64,000 bases of DNA from Bacteroidota bacterium (lineage in GTDB: Bacteria > Bacteroidota > Bacteroidia > Bacteroidales > CAIWKO01), in NCBI GenBank assembly GCA_037133915.1, contig JBAXND010000014.1:26600-90599 (forward strand). The letters run 5' to 3'. Shown one piece after another: positions 1-9,538 of this stretch (positions are counted from its first letter, which is position 1; the number at the start of each line of letters is the position of its first letter). Below the pieces are notes generated by a model, which was given only the letters and a program-made list of their open reading frames with translations, ran no database searches and had not been told where the DNA came from. The position numbers were made by a program, and so were the translations under genes.

Positions 1-1
1 C

Positions 2-2788
2 AATGACATGGATTGGACAGGCGCGATGAATGTACCTGTATTGTCAGGTTCTTCAGCAAATACATTATCGATTTACGGAAGCCTGAAATTTATTTCCGCA
101 ATGACACAAAACTTTTCAGGCAAAATTTATTTTGAAGCCACAACAACCGGTAAATCGATAACAATGGCCGGAAAGCAATTCAGCAATACTGTACACTTCA
201 GTGGCAACGGAGGTCTGTGGACACTGATGGATAATTTTATTACAACAGGTGAAATAGACCATTCTTACGGAACACTTAACACGAATAATAACAGTGTTCG
301 CTGTACTTTTCTCAATGAGAATTTTACAAATGCAAGAGCACTTTATCTTGGTAGCTCGATAGTAACCCTTACCGGTGCGGGAAGTACGATTAATCCTTCG
401 GGACTTATTTTTAATTCCGGAGCCTCGACATTTATTTTTTCGGGAAGTTCTGCACCGACTCTTGATATGCTTACAGGGAATGCCCTCACCTTCTACAACC
501 TCCAATGGACAAATGCTTCGATAACCGGAACGCTTAATAACGGAAGCGGGAATACGTGCAATTTCTATAATGTTTCTTTCACTGGAAGTGCAAATATAAA
601 TGGAAACAATTCATACAGCGGGACTTTGTCATTTGCTCCGGCTAAAACATACACATTGCAATCTGCAAAAACACAAACACTGAATGCGACGGCCACCTTG
701 TCGGCAACAGGCGCACCGGCAAATCTAATTACAATCAATGCATCAATACCGGGAAGTCAGGCTAGTATTTACAAAGCCTCGGGTTGTGTGTCTTTGGATT
801 ATATAAACCTGCAGGATAGTAAAGCAACGGGCGGTGCCGGTTTTAATGCCGGAGCCAACAGTATAGATAATGGTAATAATACCGGCTGGAGTTTTAGCAC
901 TGGAGCGGTGCCATCAATAAGCATTGTGGCCAATCCTCCCGGCGCACTTTGCAGTGGTATGCCGATTGCTTTTTCTGCAACATCTGTCAATGGCGGAACA
1001 TCACCATCGTGGCAATGGAAAGTAAACGGGATAAATGTTGGCGCAAATACATCAACATATACGTCAAGTACGTTATCGTCAGGTGACAGTGTGTGGTGCG
1101 AGATGACGTCGTCATTAATTTGTGCGAACCCTAATTTTGTAATTTCAAATATCATTACGCTGACGTCTCCGGACAGACATCTTAATTATAATGATACGAC
1201 AATTTGCCAGGGAACGTCTTTGCAATTAGCCCCTTGCTGTATTCCGAATATACAAACTATAGTATGGTCAACGGGATCGGTAAATTCCACCATCAGTGTA
1301 AACCAAAGCGGAAACTACTGGGCAATGGTTACAGATGTCCATGGTTGTGCTAGAATGACAGATACAATTGTAATAGTTGTAAATACGCCCCCTGCCGCAG
1401 TAACCGCTGTTGCAAACCCAAACCCGGTTTGTTTGGGCAGCACGCTTACATTGACTGGCGCCGGAACCGGCGTAACAAGCTGGAATTGGAGTGGACCAAA
1501 TTCATACACCTCAACGGCACAAAACCCGGCAGCATTCACAATCACAACCGCCGCGCAAGCAGGAATCTATAAGTTGAGCGCAACCAACAGTTGCGGAACA
1601 GCAACAGCCACAGTAAATGTTGTCGTGAATAATAATGTTGTGCCGAGTGTAAGTATCATCGCATCACCTGCAGGTATTGTAAACTATGGCACGAACGTAG
1701 TTTATACTGCATATCCCGGCAATGGCGGAACAGCACCTGTGTTTCAATGGTCGCTCAATGGCGTTGCAGTGGGTACAAATTCTATTACGTATTCAAATGA
1801 CAGCCTTGCGAATGGAGATTTAATATGTTGCATAATGACCTCTAATGCGCCTTGCGCAAATCCTTTAACAGCATGTACTTCCGATACAATTCATGTAACC
1901 TATCCGGGCTTTATTTTGGCCGGGCAGGTTTTTGCAGGCTTATTGCCGCTTGATAACGGAAACTCCACCCTTTCGGTTATAAACGGACAAAATATAACAC
2001 AGGCAGGATGGATGAATTTTGATACCCTCGGTTATTATTTTTTCATGCAGCAGCCGGCGGCTGATTATTATGTAAAATGCGAGCCATCGTCTGTATCATC
2101 TGAATTTGGAAATTACGCACCCACCTATTATGGCGATGTGTTGAACTGGTCAAATGCCACCATTATAAATCTGAATATGGATCTTTATGGTGAGGACATT
2201 CATTTACTTGCCATTCCCGGTCCCAGCCCCGGACAAGGCCAGATAGGCGGGATTATTCAGCAGGGCGCCAAAACGGGTCCGCTTGCAGGTGTTGAAATAA
2301 TGCTGCAAGATAACGCCGGCAACGTGCTTACATACATGAATACCGATCAGTATGGAGGATTTTCCTTTTCAGGAATTGCTTACGGCACCTATATTATTTA
2401 TCCTGAAATAGCAGGAAAAACAACTACACCCATCACAATAACCATCAGTGCCGCTAATCCAACAGTTACTAATTTGGTGTTTACCGTAACCGGGAATAAT
2501 GTGGTTGCGGGGGTTGAAGTTGCGGAACCATCACTTTCATTTATAAGTGAAATTTTTCCGAACCCTGTGAATGAAAATGCCGCAATTCGTTTGGGCGTTA
2601 AAAAGCCTACAGGCATGCAAATGCAGGTATTTGATATTACCGGAAGGCAACTTTCTGAAAAGGATATTGAACTCACAATTGGCGAAAATGAAATTACGAT
2701 TGACAATCAAAAACTAGCTTCAGGAGTTTACCGCCTCGTTTTACTTATGGATGACGGAAGCACTGTCAGCCGGGCGTTTGTGAAATGA
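2..2788 (+). CDS. T9SS-exported multidomain adhesin-like protein (5' partial)
   Basis: The reading frame is open to the left edge, so the true start and signal peptide lie outside the window; the first ATG (base 8) is not a credible start. The first ~300 residues are Ser/Thr/Gly/Asn-rich beta-repeat sequence. Then come Ig/PKD-like modules (~305-390, 395-465, 470-545, 550-635), which carry the SWQWKVNG, SWNWSGP and FQWSLNG patterns common in Bacteroidetes surface proteins, and a carboxypeptidase-regulatory-like segment (~740-815). The last ~80 residues are a type A T9SS sorting domain (FPNPVNENAAI ... GVYRLVL ... FVK end). Role inferred: exported by the type IX system and anchored or released at the surface. 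The substrate is unknown. A terminator follows at 2836. Confidence 0.85.
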   Translation, partial: NDMDWTGAMNVPVLSGSSANTLSIYGSLKFISAMTQNFSGKIYFEATTTGKSITMAGKQFSNTVHFSGNGGLWTLMDNFITTGEIDHSYGTLNTNNNSVRCTFLNENFTNARALYLGSSIVTLTGAGSTINPSGLIFNSGASTFIFSGSSAPTLDMLTGNALTFYNLQWTNASITGTLNNGSGNTCNFYNVSFTGSANINGNNSYSGTLSFAPAKTYTLQSAKTQTLNATATLSATGAPANLITINASIPGSQASIYKASGCVSLDYINLQDSKATGGAGFNAGANSIDNGNNTGWSFSTGAVPSISIVANPPGALCSGMPIAFSATSVNGGTSPSWQWKVNGINVGANTSTYTSSTLSSGDSVWCEMTSSLICANPNFVISNIITLTSPDRHLNYNDTTICQGTSLQLAPCCIPNIQTIVWSTGSVNSTISVNQSGNYWAMVTDVHGCARMTDTIVIVVNTPPAAVTAVANPNPVCLGSTLTLTGAGTGVTSWNWSGPNSYTSTAQNPAAFTITTAAQAGIYKLSATNSCGTATATVNVVVNNNVVPSVSIIASPAGIVNYGTNVVYTAYPGNGGTAPVFQWSLNGVAVGTNSITYSNDSLANGDLICCIMTSNAPCANPLTACTSDTIHVTYPGFILAGQVFAGLLPLDNGNSTLSVINGQNITQAGWMNFDTLGYYFFMQQPAADYYVKCEPSSVSSEFGNYAPTYYGDVLNWSNATIINLNMDLYGEDIHLLAIPGPSPGQGQIGGIIQQGAKTGPLAGVEIMLQDNAGNVLTYMNTDQYGGFSFSGIAYGTYIIYPEIAGKTTTPITITISAANPTVTNLVFTVTGNNVVAGVEVAEPSLSFISEIFPNPVNENAAIRLGVKKPTGMQMQVFDITGRQLSEKDIELTIGENEITIDNQKLASGVYRLVLLMDDGSTVSRAFVK

Positions 2789-2835
2789 TGAATATTTAAA
2801 CGAACAAAAATCTGGTTTGGGTTAAACTTTATTTG

Positions 2836-2879
2836 ATGCGGTTCACGGTTTGCGAAAGCTTGCCGTGACCGCATTTTTA
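2836..2879 (+). terminator. Rho-independent terminator after the T9SS adhesin
   Basis: ATGCGGT-t-CACGG pairs with CCGTG-ACCGCAT around a 14-nt loop, followed by TTTTT. It lies 48 bases past the adhesin stop, between convergent genes. Confidence 0.75.
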
Positions 2880-2900
2880 GCTGAATTATCTACAGTTTTT

Positions 2901-4445
2901 CTACCACGTTATCGTTACTACACCATTTCCGGTGTTGCCTACCGTATTCGATTGGTTGGTACCTGTGTTGAATGAGCCGCCGCCGCCGCCGCCCCATTCA
3001 TTCCAGCCCGAGGTCTGGTCGCCGCCGGCACCACCTGAGTAACCACCGCCGCCGCCACCTGCAATATTGCTGCCGCCGCCGCTGCCGAAACCGCCTGTGT
3101 TGCCGTAAGAGCCGCCAATACCGCCTGCCGCGGTTCCGTTGAGCGCACTGCCGCATGTAGCATCAGAAATAGTATTGCCACCGGCAGTGTACCATCCGCC
3201 ACCTGCTGCGCCGCAATGCTGATGACCGATACCGCCATTACCGCCATTACCGCTTGTTCCGCCAACAGATGGTCCGCCCGGATACGCGCTTCCGCCGTTA
3301 TTCCCGGTTTGTGCCGGACCGCCGTCGTAATAGGTGCTTTGCCTTCCGCCGCAACCGCCGCCGCCGCCTGCAACTATAAGCGGCGTGCTGCTGCCTACCA
3401 CAGATACAGCTGATGCGCCGCCGCCGGAGCCTGCTCCGTAAGGATTGCTCACACCTGTGAGCCCTTGCTGACCTACAATTATCCGCAATTGCTGACCTCC
3501 GGTAAGAACAAAATCACCTTTAATAATCGCGCCTTTGCCGGTAATACGGTCGTTAAAAAAGTTTTGTCCGCCTTCGCCGCCTTTAACTTCAATGGTGGCA
3601 GGAGAACAAATATTCGTGGGAACTGTCCATGTTACAATGCTGCCGGTATACGAAAACGTCTGGCTGCTGTGAGCGCACGTGCTGATTGTAATGGTGGAAT
3701 GTGTCGTATCTGAAGTGCAGCCATTGGCCGTAACAACCAGGCTTACGTTAAACGTTCCGGTTGATGACCATTGTACTAAGGGGTTCTGCACCGTACTTGT
3801 GGAGGGATTTCCGCTCTGGAATTTCCATAGATAAACCGCTCCTGTGACCGTTGGTGTGAAGGTTACGTCCTGATTGATGCTGCCCTGACTCGGCGATGCA
3901 CTGAAACTTGAAACCGGAGTTTGGTTTACGGTAACATTTACGGTAGACGGCGCGCTCGGGCATCCGCCAAGCACAACAGAAACGGAATACACGCCCGATG
4001 CTGCCGTTTGTGCATTGGCTATAGCAGGGTTTTGAGCGGTAGACGTAAAGCCGTTTGGTCCGGTCCATGAATAGGATGCTCCGGGAACTGAAGATGCCGT
4101 CAGATTTACGGCATTTCCGGAACATACAGGGCTGTTGCTGCCCGCAACAGGAGATGCCGGAGGAATACAATTGCCACACCATTGAAACCAGGCACCCCCA
4201 TGGTAATAATTGAAACATCCGGAAGTGAGATTAAAAATAAATAAACCCTCTGCGGGATTTACAATCGCGTTTCGCTGAGCATCGGTAAGACGTGGAGCCA
4301 GCATACCACGGTTACTGAAATCTACATCCAGTCCGGCAGAAGCGTCGGGTGCTGCACCGGTGCTGTTTATGGCAGTTCCTTGAGAAAAAGCTGCGCTTGC
4401 TATTGTCATTAAAAGCGCAAATGGTAAGACCTTCAGAAAGTTCAT
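2901..4445 (-). CDS. Secreted PKD / glycine-rich (ALK-like) protein A
   Basis: 514 aa with a signal peptide (cleavage near AAFSQ). Order of parts: an N-terminal segment with TDAQRNAIVNPAEGL and a short Cys/Trp-rich piece (CFNYYHGGAWFQWCGNC), typical of Bacteroidetes surface proteins; an Ig-like module (~95-175); a PKD-like module (~180-255); then ~240 residues very rich in Gly (GGGGGCGGR, GGGGGGYSGGAGG) resembling the glycine-rich domain of ALK-type receptors, ending VVTITW. No T9SS C-terminal domain is visible, so export beyond the periplasm is uncertain. It is paralogous to the next minus-strand gene at 4501-6033, 55 bases upstream, and probably shares its transcript. The function is not known; a structural or adhesive role is inferred. 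Confidence 0.75.
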   Translation of the reverse strand: MNFLKVLPFALLMTIASAAFSQGTAINSTGAAPDASAGLDVDFSNRGMLAPRLTDAQRNAIVNPAEGLFIFNLTSGCFNYYHGGAWFQWCGNCIPPASPVAGSNSPVCSGNAVNLTASSVPGASYSWTGPNGFTSTAQNPAIANAQTAASGVYSVSVVLGGCPSAPSTVNVTVNQTPVSSFSASPSQGSINQDVTFTPTVTGAVYLWKFQSGNPSTSTVQNPLVQWSSTGTFNVSLVVTANGCTSDTTHSTITISTCAHSSQTFSYTGSIVTWTVPTNICSPATIEVKGGEGGQNFFNDRITGKGAIIKGDFVLTGGQQLRIIVGQQGLTGVSNPYGAGSGGGASAVSVVGSSTPLIVAGGGGGCGGRQSTYYDGGPAQTGNNGGSAYPGGPSVGGTSGNGGNGGIGHQHCGAAGGGWYTAGGNTISDATCGSALNGTAAGGIGGSYGNTGGFGSGGGSNIAGGGGGGYSGGAGGDQTSGWNEWGGGGGGSFNTGTNQSNTVGNTGNGVVTITW

Positions 4446-4500
4446 TACGGGTAGTATTTAAGAAAAGAAATTAAATGTTTCAAATTTTCTGTTACCTGAT

Positions 4501-6006
4501 TTACCAGGTAATAACAACTTTGCCATCTCCTGACCAGATACCGTTTTGGGTAGATGTATTTGTAACGCCTCCAATATAGGAAGAGCCACCGCCACCGCCA
4601 CCAACATCGGTACCGCCGCCGCCGCCATACCAGCCGCCGCCGCCGCCGGGAGCGTACGTTGTTCCGCCATTGCCTCCGATACCGAATGTGCCCGGAGTTG
4701 CACCGCCCTGATACGTTCCCTGTTGACCGCCGGCTGTTTGTGTACCTCCATATCCGTATCCTGAAGGATCGCCGAAACCATTGGTTCCGCTTGGATAACC
4801 GCCTGCACCACCATTGCCCTGCGATTGGTCGGCGCCGCCGCCGGCTCCGCCAACAATAACCCGGTCGTTTAATGTTGTTCCGCCAACGCGAACATCGCTG
4901 GCGCCACCACCGGCACCGTCACGATTCTCTGTTGCGCAGCCGCCACCATTCCATCCGGCGCGAACGCAAATAGGAGTGATATAGACGTCGCTCGGGGCAT
5001 CGCCACCCTGACCTCCTGCGTAAATATTCAATACCTGTCCGGCAGTTACGGCAAGGTCGCCTTTAGCATAGCCTCCTAATCCACCATAATGATCCCAGTT
5101 GGGTGCAACACCATTCTGAATTGAATTACCACCACGACCACCCCAAACCTCAATAGTCACAAGTGAAACGCAGGTTGGAACTGTGAATGTCTGAACACCG
5201 CCGGTATAACTGAATGTCTGCGTTCCGTGAAGGTTGGTGCAGTTTGTGGGTGTAACAGTGCTTGTTGTCGATGATGAACAACCGTTCTGAGTAACCGTTA
5301 AGCTAACACTGTATGTACCGGTAGAAGTCCATTGTACAACCGGATTCTGAACGGTACTGGTAGCAGGGGTTCCGCTCTGAAATGTCCAGCTATAAGCGGC
5401 TCCGGAAGTCGCAGGCGAAAAGGTAATATTTTGATTAAGCGGAATAGGGTTTGGTAAATATGTAAATGTCGAAACAGGCAGCAAATTAACGCTTACGAAT
5501 ACAGAGGTTGCTGCGCTGTTGCAACCGCTAACACTTGCTGTGAGTGAATAAATACCTGCTTCTGCTGAAGTGGAATTTGGTAATTTAGGATTTTGAAGTG
5601 TGGATGAAAATCCGTTGGGACCTGTCCATTGAAACGTGGCATTTGGAATGGTGGATGCCGTAAGTTTGAGCGTATCGCCTGCACAAACCGGGCTGTTACT
5701 TCCTATTACGGGTGTGGGTGGTGTGAGGCAGTTGCCGCACAGTTCAAACCATGCACCTGTTTTAAAAACATTGAAACATTTTGTGGTCGTGTTGAAAATA
5801 AGTAAGCCTTCCGCAGGGTTTGTGATGGCATTGCGTTGAGCATCTGTCATGCGTGGCAGCAATGCTCCTTTATCAAGGCTGCTCACATCAATCATAGCTG
5901 AAGGATCGGCCGGAGCGCCGGTAGTATTAATAGAAGTTCCCTGTCCAAAAACCCATCCCTGGAAAAGGAACAGAATGAATGCCGCAGTAGTAATTATTTT
6001 TCGCAT
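4501..6006 (-). CDS. Secreted PKD / glycine-rich (ALK-like) protein B
   Basis: Paralogue of the gene at 2901-4445, with the same order: signal peptide, MTDAQRNAITNPAEGL segment, CFNVFKTGAWFELCGNC, Ig-like, PKD-like, then a Gly-rich C-terminal half ending KVVITW. The frame runs to 6033, but the Met at 6006 (MRKIITTAAFILFLFQ) gives a normal signal peptide and is preferred; this makes 501 aa. A -7 element of the Bacteroidetes kind (TATTTTTG on the minus strand, 6056-6063) lies upstream. It is back to back with the nuclease promoter. The protein is probably co-transcribed with its paralogue and, like it, has no recognisable sorting domain. Confidence 0.75.
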   Translation of the reverse strand: MRKIITTAAFILFLFQGWVFGQGTSINTTGAPADPSAMIDVSSLDKGALLPRMTDAQRNAITNPAEGLLIFNTTTKCFNVFKTGAWFELCGNCLTPPTPVIGSNSPVCAGDTLKLTASTIPNATFQWTGPNGFSSTLQNPKLPNSTSAEAGIYSLTASVSGCNSAATSVFVSVNLLPVSTFTYLPNPIPLNQNITFSPATSGAAYSWTFQSGTPATSTVQNPVVQWTSTGTYSVSLTVTQNGCSSSTTSTVTPTNCTNLHGTQTFSYTGGVQTFTVPTCVSLVTIEVWGGRGGNSIQNGVAPNWDHYGGLGGYAKGDLAVTAGQVLNIYAGGQGGDAPSDVYITPICVRAGWNGGGCATENRDGAGGGASDVRVGGTTLNDRVIVGGAGGGADQSQGNGGAGGYPSGTNGFGDPSGYGYGGTQTAGGQQGTYQGGATPGTFGIGGNGGTTYAPGGGGGWYGGGGGTDVGGGGGGSSYIGGVTNTSTQNGIWSGDGKVVITW

Positions 6007-6055
6007 GTTCGTAATAGTATATGTTATAAACAATTAGGTGCTTATGAATTTACTG

Positions 6056-6103
6056 CAAAAATAGCAAAAAGATGGGGAAATCCCTCATTTTTCAATACCT
6101 TTG
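6056..6103. promoter_or_regulatory. Divergent -7 elements for the glycine-rich pair and the nuclease
   Basis: The minus strand reads TATTTTTG at 6056-6063 and the plus strand reads TACCTTTG at 6096-6103. Both fit the Bacteroidetes -7 consensus TAnnTTTG and face away from each other. No convincing -33 TTTG is seen for either. Confidence 0.45.
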
Positions 6104-6118
6104 TCAAAATTAATCGTG

Positions 6119-7228
6119 ATGAACAGAACTATTATTCGCACTTTCGTCTTACTCGCACTCACTATTCTGCTTGGAAGCTGGGGTTGGAGTGGTCATAAAA
6201 AAATCAATAAAAAATCGACCTTGTCGTTTCCGTTTGAGATGAATTCTTTTACTGTTTGGGCCGATTCTCTTGCAGCTCATGCATCGGATGCCGATGACAG
6301 AAAATACACGGACAGTACTGAGTCGCCGAAACATTATATTGATATCGACGATTACTCGGAATTTGTTGGCACAGGCCGCATTCCTTCAACGCTTGATTCA
6401 GCCATTATGATACACGGAAGTTATTTTGTGTATAACACGGGTATTCTGCCCTGGGCAACGATGGTAACTTTTGACTCGCTGAAAAATGCTTTTATCCGTC
6501 ACGACTGGCATAAAGCGATGCTGTTTGCTTCTGACCTTGGTCATTATGTTGCCGACGGTCACATGCCGCTGCATATATGCGCGAATTACGACGGGCAGCT
6601 CACGGGACAGGATGGAATACATTCGCGCTATGAATCGGATATGATTTGGTATTACATTGGCCAGATAAGTATCACAGGGCAAGCAGTACATTATGTGCCC
6701 GATGTGAACCAGTATGTCTTCAATTACATTTATAGTAATTTTCAGTATGTTGATACAGTGCTGATGGCTGATACGTATGCCTTAGCGCTTGCCGGCAACG
6801 ATACATCCACTGTGTATTATGATGCATTATGGGCTAAAACCAGCAATTGCACAAAAATATTATTTCAGCACGCGGCGGTATCGTTGGCAGACCTGATTTA
6901 TACTGCATGGTATGAAGCCGGAAGTCCGATTAACGGGAGCCAGCTGGGCATAGAGGGCACCGAAAAAAAAAATACGATAATTAATTATGCTTATCCTGAT
7001 GCGTCAACCAATGAAATTAAATTTAGCATGAACCTCAAGGCAGGCACGTCTTATGATGTTTCGTTGTTTGATATTTCCGGGAAGAAAATAGGGAGCACAA
7101 GGTTTGACGCTTCATGCGATGAAAAATTCGCATCATCAATAAATACAGGACATTTAAGTGGCGGTATTTATTATCTCAACGTTCGTGCTGAAGGACAAAC
7201 TGAAAGTTTGAAAATACCTGTATTATAA
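6119..7228 (+). CDS. Secreted S1/P1-type nuclease family protein with T9SS sorting domain
   Basis: 369 aa from the ATG at 6119; an upstream TTG at 6101 overlaps the -7 box and is rejected. A signal peptide ends at S20, so the mature chain starts W-G-W-S-G-H. S1/P1 nucleases use the N-terminal Trp and a His five residues later as zinc ligands, and W21/H26 match that spacing. Further family ligands visible are H72 (PKHYID), H142 and D146 (GHYVAD), H148, H152 (MPLH) and H168 (GIHSRY). The family cuts single-stranded nucleic acid or acts as a phospholipase C-like zinc enzyme; I cannot say which applies. The last ~75 residues (YPDASTNEIKFSM ... GGIYYLNV) are a T9SS type A sorting domain, so it should be secreted. 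Confidence 0.82.
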   Translation: MNRTIIRTFVLLALTILLGSWGWSGHKKINKKSTLSFPFEMNSFTVWADSLAAHASDADDRKYTDSTESPKHYIDIDDYSEFVGTGRIPSTLDSAIMIHGSYFVYNTGILPWATMVTFDSLKNAFIRHDWHKAMLFASDLGHYVADGHMPLHICANYDGQLTGQDGIHSRYESDMIWYYIGQISITGQAVHYVPDVNQYVFNYIYSNFQYVDTVLMADTYALALAGNDTSTVYYDALWAKTSNCTKILFQHAAVSLADLIYTAWYEAGSPINGSQLGIEGTEKKNTIINYAYPDASTNEIKFSMNLKAGTSYDVSLFDISGKKIGSTRFDASCDEKFASSINTGHLSGGIYYLNVRAEGQTESLKIPVL

Positions 7229-7289
7229 GAATCCTGTTGTCTGTTTAAGATGAACGCCGATATTAGCTTTTCCGCTCGAATTGTGAAGT

Positions 7290-7730
7290 TCAGAATCCGG
7301 TTTGGTCTTTCCATACCATGGCAAAGTGTTTCATTCCGGCTTCTGTAAATTCATCCCCTTCTTTAACGAAACCATACCTTTCATAAAAAGGCACAGCCTT
7401 TATTTGTGCGTGCAGGTATATTTTTTTAGAGAGTGGTCTTACATCTTCCATTACCTTCTTTAGAATGGCGGCACCAACACCACAATTTCTGAACGCTGCC
7501 AAAACAGCAAATCGTTCAAGCTTTATACCTTCATCTGTGTATCTCCATCGGGCAGCACCAACAGATGTTTCGTTTTCAAGGGCAAGATAATGATGTGCAT
7601 TGTCGTCAAATTCATCGTACTCTAACGATGGATCAACGCCCTGCTCAAAAATAAAAACCTGCGTGCGGATATAAAATACTTCAACACGCGATGCTACTTT
7701 ATTAATATCGATTTCTACAACGGTTACCAT
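7290..7730 (-). CDS. GNAT family N-acetyltransferase (ElaA/YjdJ-like)
   Basis: 146 aa, a single GNAT fold. The N-terminal VRTQVFIFEQGVDP pattern (here IRTQVFIFEQGVDP) followed by EYDEFDDNAHHYLAL is typical of ElaA-like acetyltransferases. The acetyl-CoA pyrophosphate loop is seen as RNCGVGAAIL, and motif B as AVPFYERYGFVKEGDEF. It should transfer acetyl from acetyl-CoA to an amine; the acceptor is unknown. It stands alone between the nuclease and comF, with no sign of an operon. Confidence 0.85.
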   Translation of the reverse strand: MVTVVEIDINKVASRVEVFYIRTQVFIFEQGVDPSLEYDEFDDNAHHYLALENETSVGAARWRYTDEGIKLERFAVLAAFRNCGVGAAILKKVMEDVRPLSKKIYLHAQIKAVPFYERYGFVKEGDEFTEAGMKHFAMVWKDQTGF

Positions 7731-7821
7731 AAACGTAATGTAACCATCAAATGTACTATTAAAAAGGACGAAAGTCGTGAAATAACAATAATATCCATAT
7801 ATTAAAGCGCTATGATTGAGC

Positions 7822-8535
7822 TTATTTTATAGCACATGCTATGGTTGCAATACAGATTTTAGTTCCGGGAACGGTAAGAATCCGCATTGCACAGGCTTCG
7901 AGGGTGGCGCCGGTCGTCATTACATCGTCGACTAATAAAATATTTTTTCCTGCTAATTCTTCCGGTCTTTTCACTTCAAATATTTCGCTTACGTTGTCCC
8001 AACGGCTCATCCTCGATTTTTTTGTCTGTGTTTGTGACGCAACGGTTCTGATAAGCGCGGTAGTATTTACTTTGGCGTTCATTGACAGTGCCAGCCCGTT
8101 TGCAAAACACTCACTTTGGTTGTATCCTCTTTTTCGCTGGCGTTTTGGATGTAATGGTACCGGAATAATCAGGTCGGCAGAAGAAAATGAAGGGGCTTTA
8201 GCCAGCTCTTTTCCATAGATTTCTCCTATGCGCATTCCAACATCTTTTCGACCTTTATACTTAAGTTTATGAATCATCGTTTGTACTTTGTTGCCTTTGT
8301 TGAAATAATAAAATGCCGCAGCGCGGTTAATGATTGCTCTGCCCCAGAAGGCAGCGCTTACGGCGTTTTCTTCTTCAAGATGAAAACCGGTGCGCGGAAG
8401 ATTGAATTCGCAATAGCTGCAGATAACGCGTTCGTGCTTAAGCAGCGTTGTTTCGCAGGCTGCGCAGGTTCTCGGAAAAAAAACGGCAAAAAGGTCGTAG
8501 AAAAGGTTTGCTCCCTTCATAGTTTTTTTATTCAA
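7822..8535 (-). CDS. comF: ComF family phosphoribosyltransferase-like protein
   Basis: 237 aa. The N-terminal zinc-ribbon has CAACETTLL ... CSYC. The C-terminal type I phosphoribosyltransferase fold has the PRPP loop ILLVDDVMTTGAT (residues ~193-205). HPKRQRKRGYNQSE is the strongly conserved ComF signature. In naturally competent bacteria ComF acts in the cytoplasm during DNA uptake; in Bacteroidetes it is widespread and its exact task is unclear. It is monocistronic and divergent from the coiled-coil gene at 8618. Confidence 0.88.
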   Translation of the reverse strand: MNKKTMKGANLFYDLFAVFFPRTCAACETTLLKHERVICSYCEFNLPRTGFHLEEENAVSAAFWGRAIINRAAAFYYFNKGNKVQTMIHKLKYKGRKDVGMRIGEIYGKELAKAPSFSSADLIIPVPLHPKRQRKRGYNQSECFANGLALSMNAKVNTTALIRTVASQTQTKKSRMSRWDNVSEIFEVKRPEELAGKNILLVDDVMTTGATLEACAMRILTVPGTKICIATIACAIK

Positions 8536-8587
8536 AACTAATTGATTATTTGACGTTGTTGATGCAAGACTATCAAAAAAAAATAAA

Positions 8588-8595
8588 TATCTTTG
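8588..8595 (+). promoter_or_regulatory. -7 promoter element of the coiled-coil triplet
   Basis: TATCTTTG matches TAnnTTTG and lies 22 bases before the ATG at 8618. No good -33 element is visible. Confidence 0.4.
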
Positions 8596-8617
8596 CCGCC
8601 ATATTACCGTATGCCTT

Positions 8618-9514
8618 ATGAGTGAAGAAAATACAAATAAAAAAAGCCTGAGAGTACATCAGGTCATTATCGGGGTTCTTTCCCTGATTATTGTGGTTTT
8701 GTTGTGGCAGTTGATTGTCACCAAAACAAGAGTAAATACCTTTATTGTAGAAAAGGAAAAAGCGGTTGGTGAACGGCAGGGTTTGCAGCACCAGCTTGAC
8801 AGTCTTATTACAATACACGATAAGATTAAAAAAGAATATGGCAGTATGAGTACGGCGCTGATTGCAAAAGACAGCATGATTCAGGCTCAGGCAACAGAAA
8901 TACAAAAACTTATCGTGAGTAATGCCGGCAAAAATCAAATCCAGAAAAAACTGGATTACTTGCGCGGAATAACCCAGGATTATGTTGCGCAGATTGACAA
9001 ACTCCTTAAAGAAAATAAAGAGCTTAAAACGGAAATTGCCGGCATGGAAGATAACATCAAAGATGAGAAGCAAAAAAGTGCCGCGCTGACGAAAGATAAA
9101 GAAGACCTGAAAGAGCAGATAACCAAAGCCGCCGTGCTGGCCGCCTATTCAATAAAAGCTGAGGCAATCAAATTCAGAGGTAAAAAGGAGGAAGCAACCG
9201 ACAGAGCCAAAAAAGCTGATAAAATAAAAATTACGTTTACTCTTGCCAAGAATCCGTTGGTATCGGAAGGTCCGAAAGAAGTATATATTCGCATTGCCCG
9301 CCCCGACAATCAAATACTAAACGACGGTGGGGAATTTGATTTTGAAGGTAAAGCTATTATGTATTCCTTAAAAACGACGGTTAATTATCAAAGTAAGCCG
9401 ATTGATATTTCACTGTATTACGAAAAAACCGATCGTATTGTCGCCGGAACTTATCATTTTGCTATCTTTACAGGCGGTCAGGAGATTGGCCAGACTCAGC
9501 TAACGCTGAAATAA
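8618..9514 (+). CDS. Membrane-anchored coiled-coil protein, paralogue 1 of 3
   Basis: 298 aa and not a named family that I recognise. A short cytoplasmic N-terminus is followed by one membrane helix (~16-33, VIIGVLSLIIVVLLWQLIV), a long coiled coil (~40-165, rich in K/E/Q), and a C-terminal predicted beta domain (~195-298) with the pattern GPKEVYIRIARPD ... FDFEGKAIMYSLKT ... PIDISLYYEK ... AGTYHFAIF. Type II topology places the coiled coil and beta domain in the periplasm. The next two genes repeat the same architecture 24 and 42 bases apart, so the three probably form one operon and may assemble together. Confidence 0.75.
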   Translation: MSEENTNKKSLRVHQVIIGVLSLIIVVLLWQLIVTKTRVNTFIVEKEKAVGERQGLQHQLDSLITIHDKIKKEYGSMSTALIAKDSMIQAQATEIQKLIVSNAGKNQIQKKLDYLRGITQDYVAQIDKLLKENKELKTEIAGMEDNIKDEKQKSAALTKDKEDLKEQITKAAVLAAYSIKAEAIKFRGKKEEATDRAKKADKIKITFTLAKNPLVSEGPKEVYIRIARPDNQILNDGGEFDFEGKAIMYSLKTTVNYQSKPIDISLYYEKTDRIVAGTYHFAIFTGGQEIGQTQLTLK

Positions 9515-9538
9515 AAAAATCAACAAAACCAAAATACC

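Noticed and set aside
2939..3413. Open frames opposite the glycine-rich genes (Ala-rich proteins)
   Set aside because: They are shadows of the GGN-codon-rich coding strand and show no protein-like pattern; the Gly-rich reading has signal peptide and domains.
7822..8541. Open frames on the plus strand opposite comF
   Set aside because: ComF has strong family signatures on the minus strand; the opposing frames have none.
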